Shown: positions 8,710 to 18,038, numbered from the stretch's first letter. The stretch is DNA of 64,000 nt from Candidatus Zhuqueibacterota bacterium (GCA_022616415.1 JAKEEU010000065.1:62001-126000); one strand, 5' to 3'. Made by a program: numbers and translations. Notes: generated from the sequence alone by a model not told the origin.

Positions 8710-8846
8710 GGAGCGCGGACTTTCCAGTCCGCGATGTGTGTGGACAAAAAGCCCATCTCCCCTATGGCAGTGTCAAAAATTTTATGAAAAGGGAGTGCGA
8801 CATTCTTGTCCACCATGCGCATCGCGGACAAGAATGTCCGCGCTCC
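8710..8846. repeat. Dispersed GCGGAC/GTCCGC palindromic element (copy 1)
   Basis: Arms at 8710-8736 and 8820-8846 (GGAGCGCGGAC...GTCCGCGATG and its complement) match over 27 positions with a few changes, and complementarity continues inward through TGGACAA/TTGTCCA. Each arm is itself a small hairpin (GCGGAC-loop-GTCCGC). The internal text AGTGTCAAAAATTT-ATGAAAA recurs at 59753 with a second copy of the hairpin. Both copies lie upstream of a non-permease gene. Confidence 0.6.
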
Positions 8847-8866
8847 CCTAATTCAAGGAGAAAACC

Positions 8867-9085
8867 ATGAGCTTAAAAGAGATTCTGCAAAAAATCGTTG
8901 AAAACGGCGAGTCGATTCTTTTGACTGATAGCGAAAGAGACTGGGAAGCGAACGAGCTTTTGAGCGGACTTTCCGAGCGCACGTTGAAGACCCGCGCCCA
9001 TCTTCAAAGCGGGCTGTATATTGCCGAGATCAGCGACGCCGGTTATCTCGGGCGGGTGATGTTCAAGGTGAAACAAAAAGTCTAA
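8867..9085 (+). CDS. Small orphan protein, 72 residues
   Basis: ATG 8867 follows AAGGAG with a good gap, which supports a real start. The sequence is polar, with a helical N-terminal half (MSLKEILQKIVENGESILLT) and a strand-rich end (GLYIAEISDAGYLGRVMFKV); no membrane segment, signal or cysteine pair. No family recognised. It stands alone between the palindromic element and the next permease. Confidence 0.6.
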   Translation: MSLKEILQKIVENGESILLTDSERDWEANELLSGLSERTLKTRAHLQSGLYIAEISDAGYLGRVMFKVKQKV

Positions 9086-9131
9086 CGCGGACGGCTTAGA
9101 CGAACGCGGATGCCGCAGTCTTGCAGAGATT

Positions 9132-9171
9132 ACGAGCAACCAGCGACCAGCAACCAGCAACGAGGAACCAG
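9132..9171 (+). repeat. Family F word repeat (CCAGCAACCAG), direct
   Basis: Four degenerate ACCAGC(A/G) words lead into CGAGGAACCAG just before the next start; the same text closes the spacer at 27694-27779. The GAGGAA at its end doubles as the Shine-Dalgarno sequence. Confidence 0.65.
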
Positions 9172-9174
9172 ATC

Positions 9175-11619
9175 ATGTTCAAAAGCTATCTCAAAATCGC
9201 CCTCCGGCACGTACTCAAATACAAAACATATTCTTTCATTAATGTTTTCGGCCTTGCCGTCGGCGTGGCGTGTTGCATTCTGGTTTTCCTTTTCGTGCAA
9301 CATGAAATGAGCTATGATAAATTTCACGAGCACGCCAAGAGCCTTTATCGCGTGAATCTGCGCACCAAAACGCCGGCGGGCAGCGTGAATACCGGCGGCG
9401 GCCAGCCGCTGCCTTTGGCGCCGACTTTGAAGGCGACTTTTCCCGAAATCCGGTTTGCCACCCGCTTCGCACAAACCAATGCCGTCGTCCGCACCTCGCC
9501 GGAAAACGCGACAAAGGAGCAGGTGCTTTTTGTCGATAGCGATTTTTTTAAAATGTTCAGCTTCCCTTTGCTGAGCGGCTCTGCAGAAACGGTTCTCGAA
9601 GATAAAAAGTCCATTGTCTTGAGCGAAGCGATGGCGCAAAAATATTTCAGCAATGAAGCGCCGTTTGGCCAAACGCTGACGCTGAACTTTGGCGACGGTG
9701 ACGATGATTTCACCGTTGCCGGCGTCGCTCGAAAAGTCCCCGACAATTCCAGCATCGCATTCGATTTTCTTTTGCGTTATGAGAATGCGCCGAATTATAG
9801 AGATTTGGAAACCAGTTGGACTTCTTGGGGCGCTGTCACGTTTATCCAGCTTGCCGAGAATGTGCAGCCTGCCGAGCTGCAAGCCAAGTTCCGCGCTTTC
9901 GAGAAAAATTATTACCAGGCGATGATTAACACCTGGCAAATTCTCGGCTGGATTTCGAAAGAAGAAGGCGCTTTGCAATTGTCGTTGCAACCACTGATGG
10001 ACATCCATCTCGCGACGGAAGTGGAAAATGGCTTGTTTCCGACGAGCAATCCGGCATATTCATACATTCTTTCCGGCGTTGGGCTGGTCGTGTTGCTGAT
10101 TGCTTGCATAAATTTCACGACGCTCGCCATTGGCCGTGCCGCCAGTCGCACCATGGAAGTCGGGATGCGCAAAACGATGGGCGCTACGCGTGGCCGGCTG
10201 CTGCGGCAATTCTGGGGCGAAGGATTGCTCTTCAGCGTGCTGGCGCTGCTCATGGGCATTGCGCTGGCCGAATTTTTTCTGCCAACCTTTAATTCGCTCG
10301 CGAACAAAACTTTGGCGATTCATTATCCTGGCAATTGGCCGATTTACGGTGTCATGGCGAGCCTGGTATTTTTTGTCGCTTTTGTCGCCGGTGGTTATCC
10401 GGCGGTTTTTCTGTCCGGTTTTCAACCCATATCGATTCTGAAAAATCGTCTCGCGCTTGGCAGCAAGCATCGCTTGAGCCAGGCTCTCGTCGTCGTGCAG
10501 TTTTCGCTCTCCGTACTGCTGATTATCTGCGCCATGATCATGTCCGGCCAGCTTCGCCATCTCAAAACTCAAAATCCTGGTTTCAATGAAGAGCAAATTG
10601 TCGTGATCCCCACCAACGCCCGCGGCGAGGAAGGCGAACAAATGCTGGAGCGCTATCGGCAAAGGCTGCGCGGTTATGGCAGCATCGCCGGCCTCACCGG
10701 CAATTCCGACGGTTTCAACAAAGAACCGTCGTGGCAGTCATTCGGCACGAAAGACGGCGCGAATTGGCAGGTGAATATCATGTGCGTTGATAAAGATTTC
10801 ATCAAAACCATGGGCATGGAAATCGTGCAGGGCCGGGACTTTTCGCCGGAGATGACTTCGGATGTCACACAGGCCGTGATCGTCAACGAAGCACTGGTAG
10901 CGGCGTTCGGCTGGAAGGACCCGGCGCGCAGCGGCCAAAAATTCAGCGATTTTAGTCTGGGGAATTGGCAAAATCCGATCATGAAAGATCCGGCGGTAAT
11001 CGGCGTCGTGCGGGATTTCAATTATGCGACGTTGCACGAAAAAATCAAGCCGATGGTTCTCTATCTCGCGCCCGAAAAGGCCATCAAGTACATTTTTGTT
11101 CGCATCACACCCGGCGATTTTGCGAGCTCGTTGGCGTTGCTGCGAGAGGCCTGGCGTGAAGCCGCACCAGGAAAACCGTTCGATTATTATTTCCTCGATG
11201 AAGATTTCGACCGGCAATATCGCGCCGAAGAGCGCTGGGCGCAAATCGTTTCGTATGCGACACTGTTTGCGATCGTCATCGCCTGCGTCGGCCTGTTCGG
11301 CTTGTCGGCTTTGGCCGTCACCAAACGCACCAAAGAAATCGGCATCCGCAAAGTGCTCGGCGCTTCGGTGGCCGGCATCGTTTCCCTGCTCGCCGGCGAT
11401 TTTCTCAAGCTCGTCGCGCTCGCCAATCTCATCGCTTGGCCGATAGCGTGGTACGCGATGAATCGTTGGCTGCAAAACTTTGCTTACCGCATCGACATCG
11501 GCTGGTGGATGTTCGCGCTGGCAGGTGGACTGGCGCTGCTCATCGCGTTTATGACGGTGAGCACGCAGGCGATCAAAGCGGCGCTGGCGAATCCGGTCGA
11601 AGCGCTTCGCTATGAATGA
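9175..11619 (+). CDS. Duplicated FtsX/MacB-type ABC permease, QFWGE subfamily
   Basis: 814 residues from ATG 9175 (MFKSYLKIALRHV), with GAGGAA upstream; the 18 extra codons of the open frame translate the F repeat. The first FtsX block reads NFTTLAIGRAASRTMEVGM with the coupling motif near 325 and then QFWGEG, a signature shared with 18039 and 30364. The second coupling motif RTKEIGIRKVLGAS is near 718. A longer-than-average first extracytoplasmic domain accounts for the size. The first motif is unusual: MEVGMRKTMGA replaces KEIGIRKVLGA, so the first ATPase contact may be weaker. Confidence 0.95.
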   Translation: MFKSYLKIALRHVLKYKTYSFINVFGLAVGVACCILVFLFVQHEMSYDKFHEHAKSLYRVNLRTKTPAGSVNTGGGQPLPLAPTLKATFPEIRFATRFAQTNAVVRTSPENATKEQVLFVDSDFFKMFSFPLLSGSAETVLEDKKSIVLSEAMAQKYFSNEAPFGQTLTLNFGDGDDDFTVAGVARKVPDNSSIAFDFLLRYENAPNYRDLETSWTSWGAVTFIQLAENVQPAELQAKFRAFEKNYYQAMINTWQILGWISKEEGALQLSLQPLMDIHLATEVENGLFPTSNPAYSYILSGVGLVVLLIACINFTTLAIGRAASRTMEVGMRKTMGATRGRLLRQFWGEGLLFSVLALLMGIALAEFFLPTFNSLANKTLAIHYPGNWPIYGVMASLVFFVAFVAGGYPAVFLSGFQPISILKNRLALGSKHRLSQALVVVQFSLSVLLIICAMIMSGQLRHLKTQNPGFNEEQIVVIPTNARGEEGEQMLERYRQRLRGYGSIAGLTGNSDGFNKEPSWQSFGTKDGANWQVNIMCVDKDFIKTMGMEIVQGRDFSPEMTSDVTQAVIVNEALVAAFGWKDPARSGQKFSDFSLGNWQNPIMKDPAVIGVVRDFNYATLHEKIKPMVLYLAPEKAIKYIFVRITPGDFASSLALLREAWREAAPGKPFDYYFLDEDFDRQYRAEERWAQIVSYATLFAIVIACVGLFGLSALAVTKRTKEIGIRKVLGASVAGIVSLLAGDFLKLVALANLIAWPIAWYAMNRWLQNFAYRIDIGWWMFALAGGLALLIAFMTVSTQAIKAALANPVEALRYE

Positions 11620-11714
11620 GCAGAGGGCAGAGGGCTTAGAGCAGAGGGCAAAGAACAAAGAATAGCCCTCCGCTCTACGCCCTTAGCCCTACGCCCTCAG
11701 CCCTCTGCTCTAAG
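11620..11714 (+). repeat. Family A inverted repeat, hairpin-forming
   Basis: Left arm of GCAGAGGGC words starts one base after the stop; right arm is its complement. CTTAGAGCAGAGGGC (11635-11649) pairs perfectly with 11700-11714. A terminator-like or RNA-processing role is possible; no clear T-run follows. Confidence 0.75.
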
Positions 11715-11750
11715 ACTTCGGACATCGGACAAACGACTTCGGACTTTGTC
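11712..11750 (+). repeat. Family B leader repeat (ACTTCGGAC), abuts start codon
   Basis: GACTTCGGAC-ATCGGAC-AAAC-GACTTCGGAC ends six bases before ATG 11751. There is no purine-rich Shine-Dalgarno sequence between repeat and start. Confidence 0.75.
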
Positions 11751-14120
11751 ATGTTCAAAAACCACCTCAAAATCGCGCTGCGCAATTTGATGAAGTACAA
11801 GCTCAATTCCTTCATCAACATTTTCGGCTTGGGTGTCGGCTTGGCGGCCGGCATTCTCATTTATATGTTCGCGCACAACGTGTTGACTTACGATGCCTTT
11901 CATAAGAACGCCAAGTCGATCTACTTGGTATACAAAGAGCGCATCACGCCGACCGGCACGCAGATTACGCGCGATACTTGGCTGCCGATGGCCTCGGCGC
12001 TCATGGCCGACTATCCCGCCATCGCCAACGCCGCGCGATTGTGGGACGAGAACAACTGGGTCGAAGCCGGCGAGCAACGCTTTCTGGAAAACATCATCTA
12101 CGCCGATCCGTCACTCTTCAAAATGTTTACCTTTCCGCTGGCGCAAGGAGAGCAGGCGACGATTTTTTCCGATCTCCACACCGCGGTCATTTCCAAAGCC
12201 ATTGCGCGGAAATATTTCGGAGACGGAGAGGCCATCGGCAGGCGCATCACCATCGGATACAACACCGATTACGTGATTCGTGGCGTATTGGAGGAGATTC
12301 CCCGCAATTCGCAGATTCAAATCGACATTCTCGTGCCGGTGGAAAGCGCTCCAGGCTATGAAGAGAACAAGAATGACTGGGGCAGCTCGTGGTTATCGAC
12401 CTTCATCCAGCTCTCACCGCAAGCCACTCCCGCCGCACTGGAAGCGCAGTTTCCTCATTTCGTCGCGAAAATCTGGAATGAAGAGCTCAACAAAAGCATG
12501 ACGCTGAAATTGACGCCGCTCTTGGATCTCTACAACGAGCTGACCGGCGCGCACACGTATGCTTACATATTGTTGGGCGTGGCGCTGATCATCTTGCTCA
12601 TCGCGGCGATCAATTTCATGAACCTGACCACGGCGCGTTCGCTGGAGCGCGCGCGTGAAATCGGCATGCGCAAAGTCCTGGGCGCGCAGCGGCTCGCGCT
12701 GATCAAACAATTTCTCCAAGAATCTCTTTTAATGGTGCTGCTCGCGTTGCTTTTCGGCCTGTGCCTTTTGGAGATGGTTTTGCCTTGGTTCAATGCGCTT
12801 TATGAACTCGACCTCCGCACGGATTATTGGCAAAATCCGCAAAACATTCTTGGATTGCTCGCGCTGGCTCTAACGGTGGGAGTGCTTTCCGGATTCTATC
12901 CCGCGTTCGTGCTCTCGCGCCACCAACCGGGCGAGGCGCTGAAGGGCCGGCTCAAATCCAAGCCGGCCGGATTGCGCTTGCGTTATGGCCTGGTCATCGC
13001 GCAATTCTGTTTGGCCATCGTGTTGATGATCGGCGCCGGCGTGATGGGGCGGCAGATTCAATTCATGAAAAATGCCAACCTGCACTTCGATAAAGAGAGT
13101 ATCGCCGCGATTCCGGTGCAGGTTGCCGATTTCAGAAATCCCGAAGAAGCGCGAGTGCGGCTTGAAACCTTCAGGAACGAGCTGCGCCGGCACAGCGGTA
13201 TTCTCTCGGTGGCTTCCTCCATCCAAGTGCCGGGAAGATGGCCGAGCTCGTTTACGTTTGCTTATCCCACCGATCGCGACGATTCCCAGCGTTTGCGCGT
13301 GCGGCGGGCTTTAGTGGATGCACATTTCTTTGCGACCTACGGCATGCAATTCAGCGAAGGCCGAAATTTCTCGGATGAATCCGCCACCGATGCGCAACAA
13401 TCGCTGATTTTGAATGAAGCGGCGCTGCGCGATCTCGGTTGGCCCAACGGTGTTGGCCGGCAGATTCGCATCGGCGAGACGGTTTACAGCGTCATCGGCG
13501 TGGTGAAAGACTACCATTTCGCTTCATTGGCCAACGCCGTTGCGCCAGTCTTGCACTTCTATCGCCCATCGAATAGTGACGCGCATCGCGTGGTCTCGGT
13601 GAAGCTGGCAGCAGGAAATGTGGCAGCGGCTTTGGAACACATTCGCGCACAATGGCACGCCCTCGACCCTGACCGCGCGTTTGATTTTTTTTTCGTCGAT
13701 GACAATTTCAATCAATTATATCAAAGCGAAACCCGCCTGAGCGCCGTCACCGGCGCGTTCACCGGCTTGGCGATTTTGATCGCGTGTCTCGGATTGTTCG
13801 GCTTGTCCTCGCTGATGGTGGCGCAGCGCACGAAAGAGATCGGCATTCGGAAGACATTGGGCGCTTCCACAACCAATATCGTGTTCCTGGTCACGAAGAT
13901 TTTCAACAAGCTGGTGCTCGTTGCTTTTGTGCTGGCTTGCCCGCTGGCCTATTTCGCAACGAGTCGATGGTTGCAGAATTTTGCTTATCGTGTTGACGTA
14001 GGCTGGGAAATTTTTGCGCTGGCAGGTGTGCTCGCGCTCGTGATTGCGTTTCTGACGATCGGCTTTCAGTCCCTCAAAGCCGCGCTGGCGAATCCGGTTG
14101 AGGCGCTGAGATACGAGTGA
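11751..14120 (+). CDS. Duplicated FtsX/MacB-type ABC permease, divergent extracytoplasmic domain 1
   Basis: 789 residues from ATG 11751 (MFKNHLKIALRNLMKYKLNS). TM1 is less cysteine-rich than in sister copies (GLAAGILIYMFAHNVLTYD), and the usual ELSYDRFH after TM1 is replaced by VLTYDAFH. Coupling motifs lie near 299 (RAREIGMRKVLGA) and 693 (RTKEIGIRKTLGAS). It has a family B leader instead of a Shine-Dalgarno sequence. The end of this gene and the following spacer are almost identical to 20430-20539, the junction of two other permeases. Confidence 0.95.
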   Translation: MFKNHLKIALRNLMKYKLNSFINIFGLGVGLAAGILIYMFAHNVLTYDAFHKNAKSIYLVYKERITPTGTQITRDTWLPMASALMADYPAIANAARLWDENNWVEAGEQRFLENIIYADPSLFKMFTFPLAQGEQATIFSDLHTAVISKAIARKYFGDGEAIGRRITIGYNTDYVIRGVLEEIPRNSQIQIDILVPVESAPGYEENKNDWGSSWLSTFIQLSPQATPAALEAQFPHFVAKIWNEELNKSMTLKLTPLLDLYNELTGAHTYAYILLGVALIILLIAAINFMNLTTARSLERAREIGMRKVLGAQRLALIKQFLQESLLMVLLALLFGLCLLEMVLPWFNALYELDLRTDYWQNPQNILGLLALALTVGVLSGFYPAFVLSRHQPGEALKGRLKSKPAGLRLRYGLVIAQFCLAIVLMIGAGVMGRQIQFMKNANLHFDKESIAAIPVQVADFRNPEEARVRLETFRNELRRHSGILSVASSIQVPGRWPSSFTFAYPTDRDDSQRLRVRRALVDAHFFATYGMQFSEGRNFSDESATDAQQSLILNEAALRDLGWPNGVGRQIRIGETVYSVIGVVKDYHFASLANAVAPVLHFYRPSNSDAHRVVSVKLAAGNVAAALEHIRAQWHALDPDRAFDFFFVDDNFNQLYQSETRLSAVTGAFTGLAILIACLGLFGLSSLMVAQRTKEIGIRKTLGASTTNIVFLVTKIFNKLVLVAFVLACPLAYFATSRWLQNFAYRVDVGWEIFALAGVLALVIAFLTIGFQSLKAALANPVEALRYE

Positions 14121-14197
14121 GGCAACGAAGATAAATAGATAAAAAGAAAAAAGGCTAATTGACTTCGGACCTCGGACAAACGACTTCGGACTTTATC
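14121..14197 (+). repeat. Spacer with unique A-rich stretch and family B leader
   Basis: GGCAACGAAG then an AT-rich run (GATAAAAAGAAAAAAGGC) and a B leader ending before ATG 14198. The 110 bases 14091-14200 align without gaps to 20430-20539. Confidence 0.75.
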
Positions 14198-16597
14198 ATG
14201 CTCAAAAACTATCTCAAAATCGCGCTGCGCAATCTGCGCAAGCACAAAGGTTACACGTTGATCAACATCGCCGGCTTGACCGTCGGCATTGCCTGTTGCG
14301 CCCTCATCCTGCTGTTCGTCCGGCACGAGCTGAGTTATGATCGCTTTCACCAAAAAGCCGGGCGCATTTATCGCGTGCTCGTGACTCTCCATGAAAATGG
14401 CAAAAGCAACCGCCACTCTTGGACGCCAGCGCCAATGGCGCCAACCCTCGCGGAAGAATATCCGGAAGTTCTCAAAGCCGTCCGCGTGGAAACTTTTGGC
14501 AAGCCGCTCGTGAGCTATGAAGGCAAACAGTTTTATGAGGAGGGCGTTTATGGCGCTGATCCGAGTCTCTTCGAAATTTTTGACTTTCCGCTTTTGCGCG
14601 GCAATCCTGAAACTGCGCTGCAAGATCCCAAATCAGTTGTATTGAGCCAAGCGATGGCGCAAAAGTACTTTGGCAATGAAAATCCGCTCGGCAAAGTCAT
14701 CCAAATCGAGCGCGGCGGGCGCGACTTTCAGGTGACCGGTATTTTGCAGGAGATTCCGCAAGCCTCACATTTACGCCCGGACTTTATCATACCCTTTGTG
14801 AACATCGCCTCGCGGCTGGACAACTGGTTCTGGTTCAGCTTTGCCGGCTATGTCTTGCTGGCAGAAAAGAATGCGGCGGCTGCCCTGGAAGAAAAGTTAC
14901 ATGATTTTGTCATGAAGCATTATAGCGATGCGTCCCGCAAAGCGGGGTTTCCCAAGGTATCATTGGGCTTGCAGCCGCTGACTGATATTCATCTGCGCTC
15001 CGATTTCGACAACGAAGCGGGTAAATTGAGCGCGATGACCTACCTGTACCTCTTTGTGGCGCTGGCGCTCTTTATTATCGCTGTGGCATGCATCAACTTC
15101 ATGAATTTGGCCACGGCGCGCTCGCAACATCGCGCCCGCGAAGTCGGCGTGAGAAAAGTGATCGGCGGCATGCGCAGCCAGCTCGTTCTGCAATTCATTT
15201 CCGAGTCAGTGATTCTCGCGCTCATCGCCACGTTGAGCGCGATCGTGCTTGTCGAGTTCTTCTTGCCCGCTTTCAACGCGCTGGCGCAAAAAGAGCTGCA
15301 CCTCGATTATGGCTCGGATGGGCTGCTGGTCGGCGGATTTTTTCTGCTCGCGCTGTTCGTCGGCGTCGCAGCGGGAAGCTATCCGGCATTTTTTCTCTCA
15401 CGCTTCCAGCCGGTTGAGGTTTTGAAGGGCAGCTCACACAAAGGCACCTCGGGCGCGCGCCTCCGGCAATTGCTGGTGGTCGGCCAGTTCGTGATTTCGA
15501 TTGCCTTGATTGCCTGCACGATTGTCGTGAATAATCAAATCGAATTCATTCGTGACAAGCGCCTGGGTTTTGATAAGGAGCAGGTAGTGATTGTGCCTTT
15601 GCGCGGTGAGCAAGCGCAAACCAAGTGGCCGAATGTGAAAACCGAGCTTTTACGTTATCCCGAAATTTTGTCCCTAGCTGCGTCATCCAGCATACCTGCA
15701 GACCCGGAATATTGGAGAACGGACGCCAAGCGTGGTGATGACGACGATGCAATGGCCGTCTTCAGTTATCAAATCGATTATGATTTTTTCAAAACGCTCG
15801 GTATCGATTTGGCGGCGGGCAGGTTCTTGTCACCCGAGTTTCCCGGCGACAGCGCACAGGCATTCGTGTTGAATGAAGCTGCTGTCAAAGATTTCGGCTA
15901 TGAATCTGCAGAGGCCGCCATCGGGCAAGCATTTGTTTGGCTTGGACACGGTCCCGACAATCCGAAACGCGGAACCGTGGTCGGTGTGGTGAAAGATTTT
16001 CATTTCCGGCCGCTTTACGAAGAAATCGCGCCGGCGGTGTTTCATCTCATGCCGGACCGGATGTACTTTATCATCGTACGCGTCCGCCCCAATAGCATGA
16101 AAGAAGCGCTGGCCGTGCTGAAAGAAAAATGGCAGGCCTTCGATCCCGGCCATCCATTGGAATTCTCCTTCATGGATGAAAAAGTCGAAGCGCAATACGG
16201 CGCTGAGACGCGCTTGCTCAAAGTGTTCAGCATTTTTTCCGTCTTTGCCATCTTCATTTCCTGTTTGGGTTTGTTCGGCCTCGTCTCTTTCGCAACCGAG
16301 CAACGCACGAAAGAAATCGGCATTCGCAAAGTTTTGGGCGCGAGCGTCTCCGGCATCATTTTTATGTTATCGAGCAGCTTCACCAAATTGGTGGCGATAG
16401 CATTTGCCGTTGCTACTCCACTGGCGTGGTGGGCGATGAACAAATGGCTGCAAAACTTTGCTTATCGCGCTGATCTCGGCTGGCCGGTGTTTGCGCTGGC
16501 AGGCGGAACGGCGTTGCTCATCGCACTGCTAACGGTGGGCACGCAGGCCATCAAAGCCGCGCTGGCGAATCCGGTGGAGGCGCTCCGCTATGAATAA
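14198..16597 (+). CDS. Duplicated FtsX/MacB-type ABC permease, GLTVGIACCA subfamily (twin of 43869)
   Basis: 799 residues from ATG 14198; the 13 upstream codons of the open frame translate the B leader (TSDLGQTTSDF). TM1 reads GLTVGIACCALILL, the first coupling motif is HRAREVGVRKVIGG near 312 (Gly-Gly instead of Gly-Ala) and the second RTKEIGIRKVLGAS near 703. It is the closest paralog of 43869-46262: membrane blocks and domain 2 (GHGPDNPKRGTVVGVVKDFH) are nearly the same, while residues about 55-120 of domain 1 differ strongly. This pattern suggests conserved mechanics with altered ligand-facing surface. Confidence 0.95.
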   Translation: MLKNYLKIALRNLRKHKGYTLINIAGLTVGIACCALILLFVRHELSYDRFHQKAGRIYRVLVTLHENGKSNRHSWTPAPMAPTLAEEYPEVLKAVRVETFGKPLVSYEGKQFYEEGVYGADPSLFEIFDFPLLRGNPETALQDPKSVVLSQAMAQKYFGNENPLGKVIQIERGGRDFQVTGILQEIPQASHLRPDFIIPFVNIASRLDNWFWFSFAGYVLLAEKNAAAALEEKLHDFVMKHYSDASRKAGFPKVSLGLQPLTDIHLRSDFDNEAGKLSAMTYLYLFVALALFIIAVACINFMNLATARSQHRAREVGVRKVIGGMRSQLVLQFISESVILALIATLSAIVLVEFFLPAFNALAQKELHLDYGSDGLLVGGFFLLALFVGVAAGSYPAFFLSRFQPVEVLKGSSHKGTSGARLRQLLVVGQFVISIALIACTIVVNNQIEFIRDKRLGFDKEQVVIVPLRGEQAQTKWPNVKTELLRYPEILSLAASSSIPADPEYWRTDAKRGDDDDAMAVFSYQIDYDFFKTLGIDLAAGRFLSPEFPGDSAQAFVLNEAAVKDFGYESAEAAIGQAFVWLGHGPDNPKRGTVVGVVKDFHFRPLYEEIAPAVFHLMPDRMYFIIVRVRPNSMKEALAVLKEKWQAFDPGHPLEFSFMDEKVEAQYGAETRLLKVFSIFSVFAIFISCLGLFGLVSFATEQRTKEIGIRKVLGASVSGIIFMLSSSFTKLVAIAFAVATPLAWWAMNKWLQNFAYRADLGWPVFALAGGTALLIALLTVGTQAIKAALANPVEALRYE

Positions 16598-16614
16598 AAA
16601 GCCATTGGTAAATA

Positions 16615-16642
16615 GTGATCAGTATTCAGGAAGGCTGATCAC
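16615..16642 (+). repeat. Short family D dyad (GTGATCAG)
   Basis: GTGATCAG (16615-16622) and CTGATCAC (16635-16642) are perfect complements. A reduced version of the D spacer at 52160. Confidence 0.55.
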
Positions 16643-16672
16643 CGACAACGAAATACTTAAAGAACGACAAAG

Positions 16673-17953
16673 ATGAAGAGCCGATTATTATTTGCTTGCA
16701 GCCTGCCGTGCATTGCCCTGCTGTCCTTTGGCTGGGGTTTCAACCAAAAATCAGCCGATTCGACATCCAAACCGGCGGCGAACAACACGTCGGACTGGCC
16801 GCAGTGGCTGGGGCCAAATCGCAACGGCATTTCTGCGGAAATCGGTTTGCTCAAAAGCTGGCCGGCAACCGGCCCCAAAATTCTGTGGCGAATTCCGCTC
16901 GGCGAAGGCTTCTCCGGTGTTTCCATTTCGCAGGGGCGCGCTTACACTTTGTTTGCTCAAGGCAGCGACGAGTTTGTCGTTTGCCTCGATGCCGCCAGCG
17001 GAAAAGAACTCTGGCGCACGCGTTCCGGCTCGACTTTCAAAGATATGAACGGCAACGGGCCACGCTCGACGCCGACCGTTCACAACGAGGTGGTTTATGC
17101 GCTGGGCGCACACGGCAACTTATACGCGTTGCAAACCGCCAGCGGCAAAAAACTTTGGAGCCACGACTTGAAGAAAGAATTTAATACCGCCGGCCCCAGT
17201 CGAGATGGGGGATTCTCAACTTCGCCGCTCATTGAAGGCGATCTGCTTCTCGTCGAGGCCGGCGGCCGCGCGGGCAATTCCTTCATTGCTTTCGACAAAC
17301 AAAACGGCGCCGTGGTCTGGAAAGTAGAATCCGACCGACCGGCGTTTGCCTCGCCGATTGCCATCACCGTAAACGGCGTTCGCCAAATCGTCTTTTTTTC
17401 CGCCGCCGGTGCGATTGCGATGTCTCCTGCCAACGGCAAAGTATTTTGGCGGCTGCCGTGGAAAACCGACTCCGACGTGAATGCCGCGACGCCGCTGTTC
17501 ATCCCTCCCGACAAAGTTTTTATTTCTTCCGGATACGACGTCGGCGCCACTTTGCAGAGAATAATAGCCGGCAACGCGACCGCACGCATCGAAGAGATTT
17601 GGAAAAGCAAAGTAATATGTAACCTTTACACTTCTTCGATTTTGCAAGGCGACTACTTGTATGGCTTTGATGGAGGCATGCTGAAATGCTTTGAATGGAA
17701 TACCGGCGCGGAAAAATGGAAACAGCGCGGCTTCGGCGCCGGCACGCTCATTTATGCCGACGGCCATTTGATCGTGCTCGGCGACAAGGGCAAGCTGGCG
17801 CTCGTCGAAGCCACGCCAGCCGGATACAAAGAAAAAGCCGCCGCCGAAATATTGGACGGCAGATGCATCACCGTTCCGGCGCTGGCCGCCGGCAAGCTGT
17901 ACGTGCGCAATATGAAAGAGCTGGTGTGCTTGGATCTGTTTGGGCAGCTTTGA
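16673..17953 (+). CDS. Exported PQQ-type beta-propeller protein
   Basis: 426 residues. An N-terminal signal (MKSRLLFACSLPCIALLSFG) is followed by a Ser/Thr/Lys-rich linker and DWPQWLGPNRNG, a typical opening of PQQ-binding-like propellers (PF13360; BamB and quinoprotein-like). Blade motifs recur: VCLDAASGKELWRT, LYALQTASGKKLWSH, IAFDKQNGAVVWKV, AMSPANGKVFWRL, CFEWNTGAEKWK. About seven blades are expected and the length is normal. No strong Shine-Dalgarno sequence is seen (AAAGAACGACAAAG). No dehydrogenase catalytic region is recognised, so a scaffold or binding role is more likely than an enzyme. It is the intact parent form of the deleted copy at 26851. Confidence 0.88.
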   Translation: MKSRLLFACSLPCIALLSFGWGFNQKSADSTSKPAANNTSDWPQWLGPNRNGISAEIGLLKSWPATGPKILWRIPLGEGFSGVSISQGRAYTLFAQGSDEFVVCLDAASGKELWRTRSGSTFKDMNGNGPRSTPTVHNEVVYALGAHGNLYALQTASGKKLWSHDLKKEFNTAGPSRDGGFSTSPLIEGDLLLVEAGGRAGNSFIAFDKQNGAVVWKVESDRPAFASPIAITVNGVRQIVFFSAAGAIAMSPANGKVFWRLPWKTDSDVNAATPLFIPPDKVFISSGYDVGATLQRIIAGNATARIEEIWKSKVICNLYTSSILQGDYLYGFDGGMLKCFEWNTGAEKWKQRGFGAGTLIYADGHLIVLGDKGKLALVEATPAGYKEKAAAEILDGRCITVPALAAGKLYVRNMKELVCLDLFGQL

Positions 17954-18001
17954 TGGTTTCCAAAAATTTTTTCAGTAATCACTCAAAAGGAATTTAGGTG
18001 T

Positions 18002-18038
18002 TGACTTCGGACTTCGGACAAAACGACTTCGGACTTAC
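18002..18038 (+). repeat. Family B leader repeat
   Basis: GACTTCGGAC-TTCGGAC-AAAAC-GACTTCGGAC ends four bases before ATG 18039. That is two bases fewer than in the 14198 leader, so the repeat is in a different frame there and is not a coding extension. Confidence 0.75.

Larger units (their letters stand above)
8417..8866. other. 450-bp gene-free stretch with palindromes
   Basis: No credible coding frame. It is AT-rich up to about 8530, then holds a perfect 12-bp dyad at 8533-8572 and a larger palindromic element at 8710-8846. No word repeat of families A-G is present, unlike most permease spacers here. Confidence 0.6.

Noticed and set aside
8417-8866. Insertion sequence or transposase gene
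   Set aside because: No coding frame of useful length and no transposase motif; only palindromes are present.
14159-14197. In-frame N-terminal extensions such as TSDLGQTTSDF before several permease starts
   Set aside because: They translate the family B leader. At 18039 and 36394 the same leader is in another frame, and the family start MLKNYLK aligns across all copies.
16700-16760. Long antisense and shifted frames throughout (for example minus-strand frames of 300-600 codons at 5243-6451, 17994-19610, 35578-37407, 54774-56576)
   Set aside because: They lie opposite conserved permease or propeller genes, have no family features, and arise from GC-rich codon structure.
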